Counted from the first letter of the stretch, positions 22,061 to 31,403 are shown. The stretch: 64,000 nucleotides of DNA from Alkalibacterium sp. (GCA_020832185.1 JAFIFE010000014.1:62001-126000), one strand, 5' to 3'. A program made the numbers and translations. The notes: a model not told the origin generated them from the letters alone.

Positions 22061-22140
22061 TTGATCGCCTCCGTTTGACTGTTTGTAAAGATGAAGTGTA
22101 GAGAGCAGAGTCCGCATGGAGCAGCGGTATATTTTTTTGC

Positions 22141-22178
22141 AAAAAAAGAGCAGGGTCATCGTTCATCCCCTGCTCTTT
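22141..22178 (-). terminator. Intrinsic terminator after tsf
   Basis: Perfect 11-bp stem AAAGAGCAGGG (22145-22155) / CCCTGCTCTTT (22168-22178), 12-nt loop, followed on the minus strand by a run of seven T. It separates rpsB-tsf from the flavoprotein gene. Confidence 0.9.
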
Positions 22179-22188
22179 AACTGTTATA

Positions 22189-23073
22189 TTATTTTTTACC
22201 TAATTGGCTTTGAACTTCAGCTGCGAAATCTTCAGTACGTTTTTCAATTCCTTCTCCAACTTCGTAACGGATGAATGATTTGATTGACGCGCCGTTTTCT
22301 TTCAGGTACTCACCAACTGTTTTATCTGGGTCTTTAACGTATGGCTGGTCAACTAAACTTACTTCTGCTAACCATTTGCTCAAACGTCCCTGAACCATTT
22401 TTTCAACGATATTTGCTGGTTTTCCTTCGTTTTTAGCTTGTTCAGTTAACACGTTTAATTCATGATCTCTTTCATCTTGAGAGATTTCATCACGTGTAAT
22501 GAACTTAGGGTTGATCGCTGCAATATGCATTGAAACATTACGTGCAACTTCTTCATCATTCGTTCCTTCAACAGTTGAAAGAACAGTAATGCGTCCGCCC
22601 ATGTGCTCATAATCTCCAAAAACATCGTTATCTGTTTTTTCAACAACTGCAAAACGACGGAAAGTGATTTTCTCTCCAATAGTCTGAGTTGCTTCAGTAA
22701 TCGTGTCCTGGATAGTTTCGCCATTCATGTCTAAACCTAATGCGTCTTCAACAGATGCAGGGTTGTGAGTTGCGACAGTTTTAGTAATGCCTTTAACCAG
22801 GTTCTGGAATTTATCGTTTTTAGAAACGAAATCTGTTTCAGAGTTGATTTCAGCAATTGCTGCTACATTTCCTTCAATATATACGTTTGCTAATCCTTCA
22901 GCCGCAATACGGTCTGCTTTTTTAGCTGCTTTTGACACGCCTTTTTCTCTCAGGTAGTCAACAGCTGCGTTCATATCTCCGTCAGTTTCAACTAGTGCTT
23001 TTTTCGCGTCCATCATTCCTACGCCTGTTTTATCACGTAACTCTTTTACTTGAGCTGCTTTAATAGTTGCCAA
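22189..23073 (-). CDS. tsf: Translation elongation factor Ts
   Basis: Guanine nucleotide exchange factor for EF-Tu. The 294-aa protein begins with a UBA-like N-terminal domain ([19 protein letters not shown]), contains the conserved T-D-F-V motif near residue 80 and the C-terminal dimerisation region. It follows rpsB by 45 bp and shares its promoter; a strong terminator follows. Confidence 0.98.
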   Translation of the reverse strand: MATIKAAQVKELRDKTGVGMMDAKKALVETDGDMNAAVDYLREKGVSKAAKKADRIAAEGLANVYIEGNVAAIAEINSETDFVSKNDKFQNLVKGITKTVATHNPASVEDALGLDMNGETIQDTITEATQTIGEKITFRRFAVVEKTDNDVFGDYEHMGGRITVLSTVEGTNDEEVARNVSMHIAAINPKFITRDEISQDERDHELNVLTEQAKNEGKPANIVEKMVQGRLSKWLAEVSLVDQPYVKDPDKTVGEYLKENGASIKSFIRYEVGEGIEKRTEDFAAEVQSQLGKK

Positions 23074-23118
23074 TATTATTCCTCCTTAGTAGTTTGTGAA
23101 GTCCGGTTTAAACGAATA

Positions 23119-23877
23119 TTATTCGTTGTCGCCTTCGACTACTTCAACGATTTCATCTAAAGAATCAGATTTAGCTTCTTCTTCGAAGCCTTCTTCTCCC
23201 TGGTTTCCTTCGATAACAGCGTCAGCCATTGTTTTAGTTAATAATTTAACTGCACGAATAGCGTCGTCATTTGAAGGGATGATTACATCGATCTCATCTG
23301 GATCACAGTTTGTGTCTACCATAGCTACGATAGGAATATTCAATTTTTGAGCTTCTTTAACTGCAATGTGCTCTTTTCTTGGGTCAACAATGAACAATAC
23401 ATCTGGACGTTTAGGCATATCTTTAATTCCGCCTAAGAATTTGTCAAGACGATCGCGTTCTTTGAGTAAAATTCCCACTTCTTTTTTAGGTAAGACTTCG
23501 AAAGTTCCGTCTTCTTCCATTTTTTCTAACTGTTTCAAGCGTTTGATACGTTTTTGGATAGTATCCCAGTTAGTCAATGTTCCACCTAACCAACGGTGGT
23601 TGATGTAGTAAGCGCCAGCTCTGATAGCTTCTTCTTTAATAGCATCCTGTGCCTGTTTTTTAGTTCCTACAAAAAGAACTGTTCCGCCATCTTCAGCGAT
23701 GTCGCGTACATAATTGTAAGCTTGATCGATCAACTTAACTGTTTTCTGTAAGTCGATGATGTAGATACCGTTTCTTTCTGTAAAGATATATGGTTTCATT
23801 TTCGGGTTCCAGCGTCTAGTCTGGTGTCCGAAATGAACACCTGATTCTAATAATTGTTTCATTGATACAACTGCCAT
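23119..23877 (-). CDS. rpsB: 30S ribosomal protein S2
   Basis: Ribosomal protein on the back of the 30S subunit, needed for S1 assembly. The 252-aa protein shows family signatures [19 protein letters not shown] near the N terminus and [12 protein letters not shown]. It ends in an acidic tail (about the last 25 residues). First gene of rpsB-tsf, with a strong promoter and a folded 5' leader that may carry S2 feedback control. Confidence 0.98.
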   Translation of the reverse strand: MAVVSMKQLLESGVHFGHQTRRWNPKMKPYIFTERNGIYIIDLQKTVKLIDQAYNYVRDIAEDGGTVLFVGTKKQAQDAIKEEAIRAGAYYINHRWLGGTLTNWDTIQKRIKRLKQLEKMEEDGTFEVLPKKEVGILLKERDRLDKFLGGIKDMPKRPDVLFIVDPRKEHIAVKEAQKLNIPIVAMVDTNCDPDEIDVIIPSNDDAIRAVKLLTKTMADAVIEGNQGEEGFEEEAKSDSLDEIVEVVEGDNE

Positions 23878-23904
23878 TTGTCATTCCTCCATTTGGTTTT
23901 ATAT

Positions 23905-24000
23905 TTTCCTCCCCGAGCCTCATCTGTTTTGAACACTCTATGGCATTAGAGCACCATTCAATACATCAGCTCAGGTGTGAAATTAGTGCTTTATGCACCG
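23905..24000 (-). ncRNA. Structured 5' leader of rpsB (possible S2 autoregulatory element)
   Basis: In the roughly 120-nt leader, three helices can be seen in the minus-strand RNA: a 5' hairpin GUGC/GCAC (23998-23995 with 23989-23986); an outer helix CCUGAGC/GCUCGGG (23975-23969 with 23918-23912, one G-U); and inside it CUCUA/UAGAG (23951-23947 with 23940-23936). Ribosomal-protein leaders of this kind often bind the protein they encode; that S2 does so here is inference. Confidence 0.4.
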
Positions 24001-24006
24001 CTAATT

Positions 24007-24035
24007 ATTATACTATAGAAACAGAATGATTGCAA
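24007..24035 (-). promoter_or_regulatory. Promoter of rpsB-tsf
   Basis: Minus-strand -35 TTGCAA (24035-24030), 17-bp spacer, perfect -10 TATAAT (24012-24007). Predicted start near 24000, about 120 nt before rpsB. Confidence 0.85.
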
Positions 24036-24082
24036 TTCCTAATAAAAATAAATCTTGCACATTTCGTTATTCTACCGCATAC

Positions 24083-24088
24083 TATAAT
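24083..24088 (+). promoter_or_regulatory. Probable -10 box for plsC
   Basis: TATAAT at 24083-24088, about 28 bp before the GTG start, on the plus strand and divergent from rpsB. The -35 region at the right distance is poor (TTTCGT-like). Confidence 0.4.
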
Positions 24089-24115
24089 GAGAACATATAA
24101 AGGAAGTGGAACAGC

Positions 24116-24712
24116 GTGTTTTTTTCATTTATTCGTGGACTAGTCAGACTTCTTGTCTATCTATTAAACGGCAAACCAGATGTACAATGTAAAGATAATC
24201 TCCCTAAAGAAGGAAATTATATTCTCATAGCACCCCATCGCTCATGGATCGATCCAGTGTTTTTAGTTTTAGCCGCATCACCTAAACAATTCAGCTTTAT
24301 GGCTAAAAAAGAATTATTTAAATACCCCGTATTTAAAACGCTGATCACTAAAATGAATGCTTTCCCTGTCGACCGCATCAACCCTGGACCCAGCGCGATT
24401 AAAACGCCTGTAAAAATTTTAAAAGAAACAGACCTGGGGCTGGTCATCTTTCCAACAGGAACAAGACACTCACAGGAAATCAAAGGCGGCGCAGTCACGA
24501 TTGCAAAATTAAGCAAAAAGCCAATCATTCCAGTCGTGTATCAGGGGCCGTTTACATTTAAAGCATTGCTTAAAAGACAAAAGGCGAGCGTCCGTTTCGG
24601 AGAACCTTTTATTGTCGAACGTAAAGTCGAAGGTGTAAAAGATGTAACAGCTTATTATTCTGAAAAAATTCAAAAAGCATTTATCACCTTGGATTCCGAA
24701 ATCACAAAATAA
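24116..24712 (+). CDS. plsC: 1-acyl-sn-glycerol-3-phosphate acyltransferase (PlsC family)
   Basis: Adds the second acyl chain to lysophosphatidic acid to give phosphatidic acid at the membrane. The 198-aa protein has an N-terminal hydrophobic helix, the catalytic H-x4-D motif (H41-R-S-W-I-D46), and F-P-T-G-T-R where most homologues have F-P-E-G-T-R; the Glu-to-Thr change touches the substrate-phosphate-binding motif. It starts with GTG after AAGGAAG. One of few plus-strand genes here, divergent from rpsB and convergent with the ABC exporter, sharing a two-way terminator. Confidence 0.93.
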   Translation: MFFSFIRGLVRLLVYLLNGKPDVQCKDNLPKEGNYILIAPHRSWIDPVFLVLAASPKQFSFMAKKELFKYPVFKTLITKMNAFPVDRINPGPSAIKTPVKILKETDLGLVIFPTGTRHSQEIKGGAVTIAKLSKKPIIPVVYQGPFTFKALLKRQKASVRFGEPFIVERKVEGVKDVTAYYSEKIQKAFITLDSEITK

Positions 24713-24770
24713 AAAACCTTATCCTAACCAGGAATCAATTGATATGCCTGGTAAAGGATAAGGTTTTTTT
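24711..24770. terminator. Bidirectional terminator between plsC and ABC exporter gene
   Basis: A-run, AACCTTATCCT (24715-24725), inner CCAGG/CCTGG hairpin, AGGATAAGGTT (24755-24765), T-run. A long nested stem with A/T tails on both sides serves the two converging genes. Confidence 0.9.
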
Positions 24771-24771
24771 G

Positions 24772-26559
24772 TTAGATTTGCAGACCTATATTCTGCAGTT
24801 CGTACATATCTTTGTAAGAGCCTCCGCGCTCTATAAGTTCATCATGTGTTCCCCGTTCAATGATGTGCCCTTTATCCAGCACTAATATCTGATCAGCATC
24901 TCGAATGGTTGACAGTCTGTGTGCAATGGCAACCGTTGTTCTGCCTTTTCTCATTCGTTCCAGCCCTTCCTGAATGAGAGATTCAGTTTCAGTATCGATG
25001 TTGGCAGTGGCCTCATCCAAAATGAGTATTTTGGGATCTCTGACAATCGTGCTGGCGAAAGAAATCAGCTGTTTCTGTCCACTTGAGAAACTGGCGCCTC
25101 TTTCAACCACTTTAGCATCATACTGTCCAGGCAATTCTTCAATAAACTTGTCCGCTTGCACGAATCTGGCAGCTTCGATGATTTCTCTATCTGTTATAGC
25201 TTTATTCATTATGCGGATATTGTCTTTGATCGTTCCATAAAACAGAAACGAATCCTGGAGTACGAGTCCTGTACGCTGACGCAATTCTCTCATTGGAAAC
25301 TCTCTGATCGAACGTCCATCAATCAGAACTTCTCCTTGCTGAAAGTCATAAAAGCGCATCAGTACATTAATGATGGATGATTTCCCGCTGCCTGTGTGTC
25401 CAACCAGAGCAATGGTTTCTCCCGGATTGACTGTGAAGGAAATATTATTCAGCACATTATGTTCATCATCATACGAGAAAGACACATTCTTAAATTCAAT
25501 CTTCCCATTAGTAATGTGTGCTTCAGGGTTATCTACCTGCTCAGGAACGAATTCTTCGTTATCCATAACGGTAAGAATCCTGCTGCTTGAGATAACTCCG
25601 TCCTGAAACAGGCTCAAACTATCCATCAGACGGGTCAATGGCCGGAAAAAGTCATTTGCATACGAAGTAAATGCATATATGATCCCTACTTCTATTGGAT
25701 TATTCAGTGCGTTTATACCAAATATAGCGAGGATCAGGACAACTGACAAAGTATACAGCATATTGATTACCGGACTTAACAGTAACGCATTGATTTTAAC
25801 CATAGAGTACCTTGAGTCGAAATAGGCTTTATTCGTTTCTTCAAACTCTTTCTGAAGGCGTTTCTCCTGTCTGAACTGCTTGATTACAGACATCCCATTG
25901 ATCGTTTCGGCTAGTTTTGTATTTAATAAGCTGAGTTTGGATTTCATTTCACCATACGTGCGTGAACTGTATACCTGATAGAAACGGATGATCACTAACA
26001 GGACAGGTGCAAATATCAGAATCCATAAGGTAACAGTCACATCCAGCAGGAACATCGCACCAAGGGATATCAATACACCAAAGACCCCTTGAATGATTGT
26101 TAAGAACACATGCCAGAAATCTTTCATTGCTTCTGTGTCATTAGTTGCACGTGTAATGATCCACCCTGTTGACGTCTGATCAAAGAAACGCATACCCAAA
26201 TTGTGTAATTTTGTAAACAATTGATGTCTGATATTCTGAACGGTTTTTTCTGACGCCATATTGAATATATACAACTCAAAATACCACACCGTCATTCGTA
26301 TAATCGTGACACCAAAGTGGAGCCCTGCAAACAGGAGAATAGTCTGAGTAGCTACTGTCCCCGTAGTAAGGTGATCATCGATGAAAATTTGTATGATTCT
26401 TGGCAACGCCGCGTTAGTGACTGCCAGGGCAACACTGAATACGATTGCCAGAAAGAACTGGTTTTTATAAGGTGAAGCAAAAGATAAGATACGTTTGATA
26501 ATGTGCATCTGCTCTTTAAATGGAATCGCTCGTCTTTTCTGTAACTCCTGATTTTCCAT
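24772..26559 (-). CDS. Heterodimeric ABC multidrug exporter, subunit 2 (YheH/BmrD-LmrD type)
   Basis: A 595-aa half-transporter: N-terminal ABC-exporter transmembrane domain (about residues 20-310, six helices) and C-terminal ATPase. Walker A G-H-T-G-S-G-K-S-S and Walker B L-I-L-D-E-A with the catalytic Glu are canonical, but the signature is F-S-S-G-Q instead of L-S-G-G-Q. It overlaps the upstream subunit by one base (TAATG). With that partner it should form one active and one degenerate ATP site, as in BmrCD and LmrCD. Likely drug or lipid efflux; substrate unknown. Confidence 0.92.
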   Translation of the reverse strand: MENQELQKRRAIPFKEQMHIIKRILSFASPYKNQFFLAIVFSVALAVTNAALPRIIQIFIDDHLTTGTVATQTILLFAGLHFGVTIIRMTVWYFELYIFNMASEKTVQNIRHQLFTKLHNLGMRFFDQTSTGWIITRATNDTEAMKDFWHVFLTIIQGVFGVLISLGAMFLLDVTVTLWILIFAPVLLVIIRFYQVYSSRTYGEMKSKLSLLNTKLAETINGMSVIKQFRQEKRLQKEFEETNKAYFDSRYSMVKINALLLSPVINMLYTLSVVLILAIFGINALNNPIEVGIIYAFTSYANDFFRPLTRLMDSLSLFQDGVISSSRILTVMDNEEFVPEQVDNPEAHITNGKIEFKNVSFSYDDEHNVLNNISFTVNPGETIALVGHTGSGKSSIINVLMRFYDFQQGEVLIDGRSIREFPMRELRQRTGLVLQDSFLFYGTIKDNIRIMNKAITDREIIEAARFVQADKFIEELPGQYDAKVVERGASFSSGQKQLISFASTIVRDPKILILDEATANIDTETESLIQEGLERMRKGRTTVAIAHRLSTIRDADQILVLDKGHIIERGTHDELIERGGSYKDMYELQNIGLQI

Positions 26560-28310
26560 TACGCTTCGCCCCCTTTCAATGCTCTCTCAAGCTGCTGCTG
26601 CTCGTACATTTCTTTGTACCAGCCGTCTTGTTCCAGTAAACTGTTATGCGTTCCTCTTTCGACAATGGCTCCCTCTTCGATCACTATGATCTCTTCGGCA
26701 TGCATCACTGAACTGATTCTGTGTGCCGCAATAATAGTGGTCTGCCCTTGTCTTACATCTTTAAGTCCCGATAAGATACTTTCTTCTGTCTTAGCATCGA
26801 CCGCTGATAAAGAGTCATCTAATATCATCAGTTCCGGATTGATCAGAATCGCGCGTGCGATTGAAATACGCTGCTTTTGTCCACCTGAAAGTGATACCCC
26901 TCGTTCACCCACTTCAGTGTCATAGCCATTAGGCAGCTCCAGAATATCTGCATGAATATCGGCCAATTTAGCTGCAGCTTCCACTGCTTCCTGTGACAAT
27001 CCAGGATCTGCGAAACGTATATTTTCTCTGATCGTATCTGAGAAAAGGTAGTTATCCTGTGGCACATATCCGACCTCTTTTAAGAGAGCGTCCAAGGTGT
27101 AATCTCTAATATCATACCCGCCGTATTCGATTTTGCCTTTGTACCCATCGTATTCTCTCAAGAGCAGTTTCAGAATCGTCGTTTTCCCCGCTCCGGTCTT
27201 CCCTACTATTCCAAGTGTTCCACCCGCAGTTAATCTGAAATGGATATTTTTCAGGGTTTCTGTTTCATCCTCTGGATACGCAAATGCATCCAGTTCAAAT
27301 GTCAGATCACCGGAAATGGGCTTGTCGATTGCACCATGTCTTTCTTCAATAGAGGTTTCTTCTCTTAAAAGGGTTTCGATCCGATCATAACTTGCAGATC
27401 CTCTTTCAATGATATTAAATAAACGCCCTATAGCAAACATTGGCCATACAAGCATGCCGATATAATTAATAAACGTGACGAAATCTCCGATTGTTATTTC
27501 ATTTCCTGAAATAAGTAATCCCCCAATAAAGATTGTCAGGAAATAAGAAATCCCCATTATGAATGTAATTGCCGGATCAAATAATGAATCGATTTTATAC
27601 ACTGATTTGTTTTTAATAACTACATTATCTGTCTGTTTTGAAAACTCTTCAATATCTTCTTTCTCCTGCCCAAAGGTTTTGATGACTTTGATGCCCTGAA
27701 TGCTTTCTTGAACTTTGTCATTCAGATGCGAAAAGGCTGCCTGGGCATCTCTAAATCTCAAATGCAGTTTCTTCCCAAGAACACGTGAAGTGACCGCAAG
27801 AAGTGGAAGAGGAATGACTGCGATCAGTGTCAACCGCCAGTCGACGATAAACAGCATCGCTAATAAAGTCGTCAGCCCGACACTAATCGCATCAGCTAGA
27901 GTCAGTATTCCCCCGCCTGCGACCATTCTCAAGCCTCTCAGGTCATTCGTTGCATGGGCCATCAAATCACCCGTGCGGTATTTCTGAAAAAATTGATTAT
28001 CCATATTCGTAAAATGATCAAACAGCTGTTTTCGAACGATTTGTTCAAGTTTTGCAGCATTTCCCCATATTTTCACCCGCCATATGTACCGCAGCACATA
28101 CTGAAGGACAGCTGTCGAGGCTAGGATAGCTAACCACATTGTTAAAGATTGTTCTGTGACTGTGGTCGTTTCAATTTCGTCAACAACAATTCCAATGATA
28201 CGTGGTGGAATCAACTGAAGAATCGCTACAATAACCAGTGAAGCAATCCCTAATAAATATGATTTCTTTTCTTGTCTGAAAAACCAACTTAATCGTTTAA
28301 ATATCCCCAT
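26559..28310 (-). CDS. Heterodimeric ABC multidrug exporter, subunit 1 (YheI/BmrC-LmrC type)
   Basis: A 583-aa half-transporter with a transmembrane domain (residues about 15-300) and ATPase domain. Walker A is G-K-T-G-A-G-K-T-T and the signature L-S-G-G-Q is canonical, but Walker B reads L-M-I-L-D-D-S, with Asp in place of the catalytic Glu. This is complementary to its partner: this subunit's Walker B and the partner's F-S-S-G-Q build the degenerate site. First gene of the pair; a 15-bp perfect inverted repeat about 40 bp upstream may be its operator. Confidence 0.92.
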   Translation of the reverse strand: MGIFKRLSWFFRQEKKSYLLGIASLVIVAILQLIPPRIIGIVVDEIETTTVTEQSLTMWLAILASTAVLQYVLRYIWRVKIWGNAAKLEQIVRKQLFDHFTNMDNQFFQKYRTGDLMAHATNDLRGLRMVAGGGILTLADAISVGLTTLLAMLFIVDWRLTLIAVIPLPLLAVTSRVLGKKLHLRFRDAQAAFSHLNDKVQESIQGIKVIKTFGQEKEDIEEFSKQTDNVVIKNKSVYKIDSLFDPAITFIMGISYFLTIFIGGLLISGNEITIGDFVTFINYIGMLVWPMFAIGRLFNIIERGSASYDRIETLLREETSIEERHGAIDKPISGDLTFELDAFAYPEDETETLKNIHFRLTAGGTLGIVGKTGAGKTTILKLLLREYDGYKGKIEYGGYDIRDYTLDALLKEVGYVPQDNYLFSDTIRENIRFADPGLSQEAVEAAAKLADIHADILELPNGYDTEVGERGVSLSGGQKQRISIARAILINPELMILDDSLSAVDAKTEESILSGLKDVRQGQTTIIAAHRISSVMHAEEIIVIEEGAIVERGTHNSLLEQDGWYKEMYEQQQLERALKGGEA

Positions 28311-28351
28311 AATTTTATCTCCTAGTTGAATTTTCGATTGTTATTTCTAAT

Positions 28352-28366
28352 ATGACATATTGTCAT
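28352..28366. promoter_or_regulatory. Inverted repeat upstream of the ABC exporter operon (candidate operator)
   Basis: ATGACA-TAT-TGTCAT, a perfect 6-3-6 palindrome 42 bp before the exporter start codon, in the promoter region. A site like this suits a TetR-, PadR- or MarR-type repressor, as found for many drug exporters. The regulator gene is not beside it. Confidence 0.45.
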
Positions 28367-28381
28367 GTTTTGATAAATAGC

Positions 28382-28408
28382 AACGGACAGTTTGTCTGTC
28401 TGTCCGTT
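28382..28408 (-). terminator. Weak terminator-like hairpin after yneF
   Basis: AACGGACAG (28382-28390) / CTGTCCGTT (28400-28408), 9-bp perfect stem. The minus-strand tail (GCTATTTATC) is only partly T-rich, so termination may be weak. Confidence 0.4.
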
Positions 28409-28418
28409 ATTGTCTCAC

Positions 28419-28658
28419 TTATTTCTTTTTCTTTTTCGCGGTCTTCTGTTGAGTTTTCATTTGGCTCATCATCTGATTGATTTTTCGTTCAGACGGTTTT
28501 TGTCCCATTTGAAGCATCATCATACGCAGCATGTTTTCATCGATTGGCGGATTTTTTTCAAAATAATCCATCATGTATTTTCTTGCAATGAAAAACCCAC
28601 CTACAAGTCCTCCGATTAACGCTAAAATAATTAATAAAATAGCTAATCCAGTATTCAT
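28419..28658 (-). CDS. yneF: UPF0154 small membrane protein YneF
   Basis: A 79-aa protein with one N-terminal transmembrane helix containing G-G-L-V-G-G-F-F (residues about 5-27) and a Lys-rich cytoplasmic tail ending in five lysines. It matches the UPF0154/YneF family; its job is unknown. As in B. subtilis it lies close to tkt and lexA, which supports the assignment. AAAGGAG upstream of the ATG. Confidence 0.9.
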   Translation of the reverse strand: MNTGLAILLIILALIGGLVGGFFIARKYMMDYFEKNPPIDENMLRMMMLQMGQKPSERKINQMMSQMKTQQKTAKKKKK

Positions 28659-28797
28659 TTTCGTTCACTCCTTTCGAATTCATATCTTATCAAATAGCAG
28701 ATAATTAATAAACTGCTCACTGAACTATTCTACACAATAAATAGTCAAAAATAAACCTTTATATCTCAAATGAATCATTTACTTTAATATAACAGAT
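28659..28797. other. Noncoding region between tkt terminator and yneF
   Basis: AT-rich stretch of about 140 bp. It holds a TAGAAT-like -10 and scattered TTGACT-like elements that do not combine at standard spacing, so a yneF promoter is likely but not resolved. No ORF. Confidence 0.3.
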
Positions 28798-28832
28798 AAA
28801 AAAAATCACCCCTATAATGATAGAGGTAATTT
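28798..28832 (-). terminator. Intrinsic terminator after tkt
   Basis: Ten-bp stem in the minus-strand RNA (28830-28821 with 28814-28805, two G-U pairs) followed by eight U. The G-U pairs make it one-directional. Confidence 0.8.
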
Positions 28833-28847
28833 TTTCTGCTAAATGGT

Positions 28848-30845
28848 TTAGTTGATTGATAAATAAGTGTTTACAACGTTTTCAGGTGTGAACCCATATG
28901 CTTCAACAACTGCTTCGCCATTTCCACTTGCACCAAATTTATCGATAGCCAAAACTTTTCCTTCTGAACCAGCGTATTTGTGCCATCCAAATGATGAGCC
29001 CATCTCAATTGCCACTCTGTTTTTAACAGCAGCAGGCAATACGGATTCTTTATACTCATCTGATTGATCTTCGAATAAATCGAAACTTGGCATAGAGACA
29101 ACAGATACGTCATGTCCCTGAGCTTTCAATTCTTTTTGAGCTTCAACTGCTAATGACACTTCTGATCCAGTTGCAATCAATATACCATCTGGAGTTTCTT
29201 TGTCAGATGCAGATAAAACATAGGCACCTTTTTTAACATTTTGTCTAGCTGATGATTGAGTTCCCGGTAATACAGGCAAGTTCTGACGTGTCAGTACAAG
29301 CATTGTCGGTCTGTCAGTTGATGTCACAGCTACTTCCCATGCTGCAGCCACTTCATTTCCGTCAGCAGGACGTAATACCGTTAAGTTATGCATGCCTCGG
29401 AAACTTGATAGTTGTTCTACTGGCTCATGTGTCGGTCCATCTTCCCCAACCGCAATAGAATCATGTGTCATAACGTATATAGCCGGAATACGTGATAGTG
29501 CCGCTAAACGAACAGCAGGTCTCAAGTAGTCAGTAAAGACAAAGAATGTAGCAACATAAGACTTCGTTCCACCGTGCAGTAAAATACCGTTTAATGCAGC
29601 AGTCATTGCGAATTCACGCACACCATACCAGATATTGCGTCCTTCATATTGTCCTGCCTGGAAGTCTTTAACATCGTCGATCATTGTTTTATTAGATCCG
29701 GATAAATCTGCAGACCCGCCCCAGAAATTTGGAACAGTTTTTGCAATGGCATTCAATACTTTTCCACTAGTCGAACGTGTAGCATCTGCTCCATCACTTT
29801 CCGCAAAACTTGGTAAGTCTTTATCCCAGTCTGCAGGTAATTCTCCAGATAACGCAGCATCAAATCGATCTGCTAAGTCTGAATCTGACTGACGGTAGGC
29901 AGAAACTAATGAATTCCATTCTGATTCAGCTTTTTCGCCTTTATCGATCATGTACTCTTTAAAGCGATCTTTTACTTCTTGAGGGACGTAGAAGTCTTCG
30001 CCTTCCCATCCGTAAGCTTTCTTAGCTGCTTCCACACCTTCAGGTCCAAGTGGAGCACCGTGCACATTGTGTGTACCGGCATTTGTAGCACCAAATCCGA
30101 TAACTGTTTTGATTTCGATCAGTGAAGGCTGTTCAGTATTTTCCTTAGCTTTTTGAATAGCCTGATCGATTGCTTCTAAATCATTGCCATCTTCAACAAG
30201 AATATGTTCCCATCCATAAGCTTCATAGCGTTTACCGACATTTTCAGTGAATGCATTAGAGGTTGGTCCATCTAATTGAATGTCGTTGGAATCGTATAAC
30301 ATGATCAGTTTACCTAATTTCAAGTGTCCGGCAAGAGAAGATGCTTCTTGAGAAACGCCTTCTTGGAGATCGCCATCTCCGCATAATGTATAAGTATAGT
30401 GATCAACGATTCCGTACTCGTCTTTATTATAAGTAGCTGACAAGTGAGCTTCTGCCATAGCCATACCTACAGCGTTTGCAATTCCCTGACCTAATGGGCC
30501 AGTCGTTGCTTCAACCCCATCAGTAATGTGTACTTCAGGATGTCCTGGTGTATTCCCTTCCAATTGACGGAAGTTTTTAAGGTCATCAATGGATACATCA
30601 TATCCAGATAAGTGGAGTAAGCTGTATAATAACATTGAACCGTGCCCTGCAGATAATACAAAACGGTCTCTGTTGAACCATCTAGAATTATTTGGATTAA
30701 CATTCAAGTGACGTGTCCATAATGCATACGCCATTGGTGCAGCTCCCATTGGTAATCCGGGATGCCCAGAATTGGCTTTCTGTACGCCATCAATACTTAA
30801 TGTACGAATTGTATCAACAGCCATTTGATCTATTTTATCGAACAA
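28848..30845 (-). CDS. tkt: Transketolase
   Basis: Thiamine-diphosphate enzyme of the pentose phosphate pathway that moves two-carbon units. The 665-aa protein shows [20 protein letters not shown], the TPP motif G-D-G-D-L-Q-E-G (residues about 155) and a C-terminal domain. It starts with TTG at 30845 (AAAGGG upstream); an internal ATG seven codons on is a less likely start. Conserved neighbours ynzC and yneF. Confidence 0.97.
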   Translation of the reverse strand: MFDKIDQMAVDTIRTLSIDGVQKANSGHPGLPMGAAPMAYALWTRHLNVNPNNSRWFNRDRFVLSAGHGSMLLYSLLHLSGYDVSIDDLKNFRQLEGNTPGHPEVHITDGVEATTGPLGQGIANAVGMAMAEAHLSATYNKDEYGIVDHYTYTLCGDGDLQEGVSQEASSLAGHLKLGKLIMLYDSNDIQLDGPTSNAFTENVGKRYEAYGWEHILVEDGNDLEAIDQAIQKAKENTEQPSLIEIKTVIGFGATNAGTHNVHGAPLGPEGVEAAKKAYGWEGEDFYVPQEVKDRFKEYMIDKGEKAESEWNSLVSAYRQSDSDLADRFDAALSGELPADWDKDLPSFAESDGADATRSTSGKVLNAIAKTVPNFWGGSADLSGSNKTMIDDVKDFQAGQYEGRNIWYGVREFAMTAALNGILLHGGTKSYVATFFVFTDYLRPAVRLAALSRIPAIYVMTHDSIAVGEDGPTHEPVEQLSSFRGMHNLTVLRPADGNEVAAAWEVAVTSTDRPTMLVLTRQNLPVLPGTQSSARQNVKKGAYVLSASDKETPDGILIATGSEVSLAVEAQKELKAQGHDVSVVSMPSFDLFEDQSDEYKESVLPAAVKNRVAIEMGSSFGWHKYAGSEGKVLAIDKFGASGNGEAVVEAYGFTPENVVNTYLSIN

Positions 30846-30892
30846 TGAACTTCAACCCTTTCGTTTGTTTAAATTTTAAACCTACCGTATTA

Positions 30893-30921
30893 TTGTACTA
30901 TTATTAACAAGTTATTTCAAT
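30893..30921 (-). promoter_or_regulatory. Promoter of tkt
   Basis: Minus-strand -35 TTGAAA (30921-30916), 17-bp spacer, -10 TACAAT (30898-30893). It lies between ynzC and tkt, so tkt is expressed separately from ynzC. Confidence 0.75.
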
Positions 30922-30957
30922 CTATTCTCATGTAATTGTAAGGGAATACAGGTCGGG

Positions 30958-31200
30958 TTACTGTCTCCCGTGTAAACCCTTCTCTTTTTGAATATCTTTA
31001 ACTTTATCAGGCGTCACGTCATTGCCATCAGGGTCAACTACTTTCATCCCCTCAATCTGATTTTTCATTCCAGATCTAAAAGCCAGAATGTATTCATCTC
31101 TCAGTGACTTTTGTTCAGTCTTCTCTTCTTCTGTAAGACCTTCGCTTCTTTCTTTTCTGACTAGTTCGTTAATTCTGTCCAGTTTGTTCTTTTCTAACAT
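30958..31200 (-). CDS. ynzC: DUF896 protein YnzC
   Basis: An 80-aa small helical protein of the DUF896 family (N-K-L-D-R-I-N-E-L-V-R-K-E-R-S-E-G-L then L-R-D-E-Y). The founding member is a two-helix protein of the B. subtilis yneA-yneB-ynzC SOS operon; function unknown. It is divergent from lexA, as expected, and its promoter region overlaps the LexA box at 31308-31321, so SOS control is plausible. AAGGAGG upstream of ATG. Confidence 0.92.
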   Translation of the reverse strand: MLEKNKLDRINELVRKERSEGLTEEEKTEQKSLRDEYILAFRSGMKNQIEGMKVVDPDGNDVTPDKVKDIQKEKGLHGRQ

Positions 31201-31307
31201 AAAATCCTCCTTAAATCACGTTTCTTTATTGAACCTACCCTTTAATCATACCATTACTGACTTCAAAGTGGTAGGCATAGATGATTAAATTAATAACTAT
31301 TGTCATT

Positions 31308-31321
31308 CGAACATTTGTTTG
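31308..31321. promoter_or_regulatory. LexA box 1
   Basis: CGAAC-ATTT-GTTTG: one base off the Gram-positive LexA consensus CGAAC-N4-GTTCG. It overlaps the lexA -35 and lies in the shared lexA/ynzC control region. Confidence 0.8.
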
Positions 31322-31347
31322 AATTGGGCAATTGGCTATGCTATACT
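31319..31347 (+). promoter_or_regulatory. Promoter of lexA
   Basis: -35 TTGAAT (31319-31324), 17-bp spacer, -10 TATACT (31342-31347), flanked by two LexA boxes, consistent with autorepression. Confidence 0.75.
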
Positions 31348-31359
31348 AAATCTAATAAT

Positions 31360-31373
31360 AGAACGGTTGTTCC
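31360..31373. promoter_or_regulatory. LexA box 2
   Basis: AGAAC-GGTT-GTTCC: symmetric single-base change in each half of the consensus CGAAC-N4-GTTCG. It lies just after the predicted transcription start. Confidence 0.7.
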
Positions 31374-31403
31374 ATTAAAATAGATGAAAGTGAGGGTTAA
31401 TGA

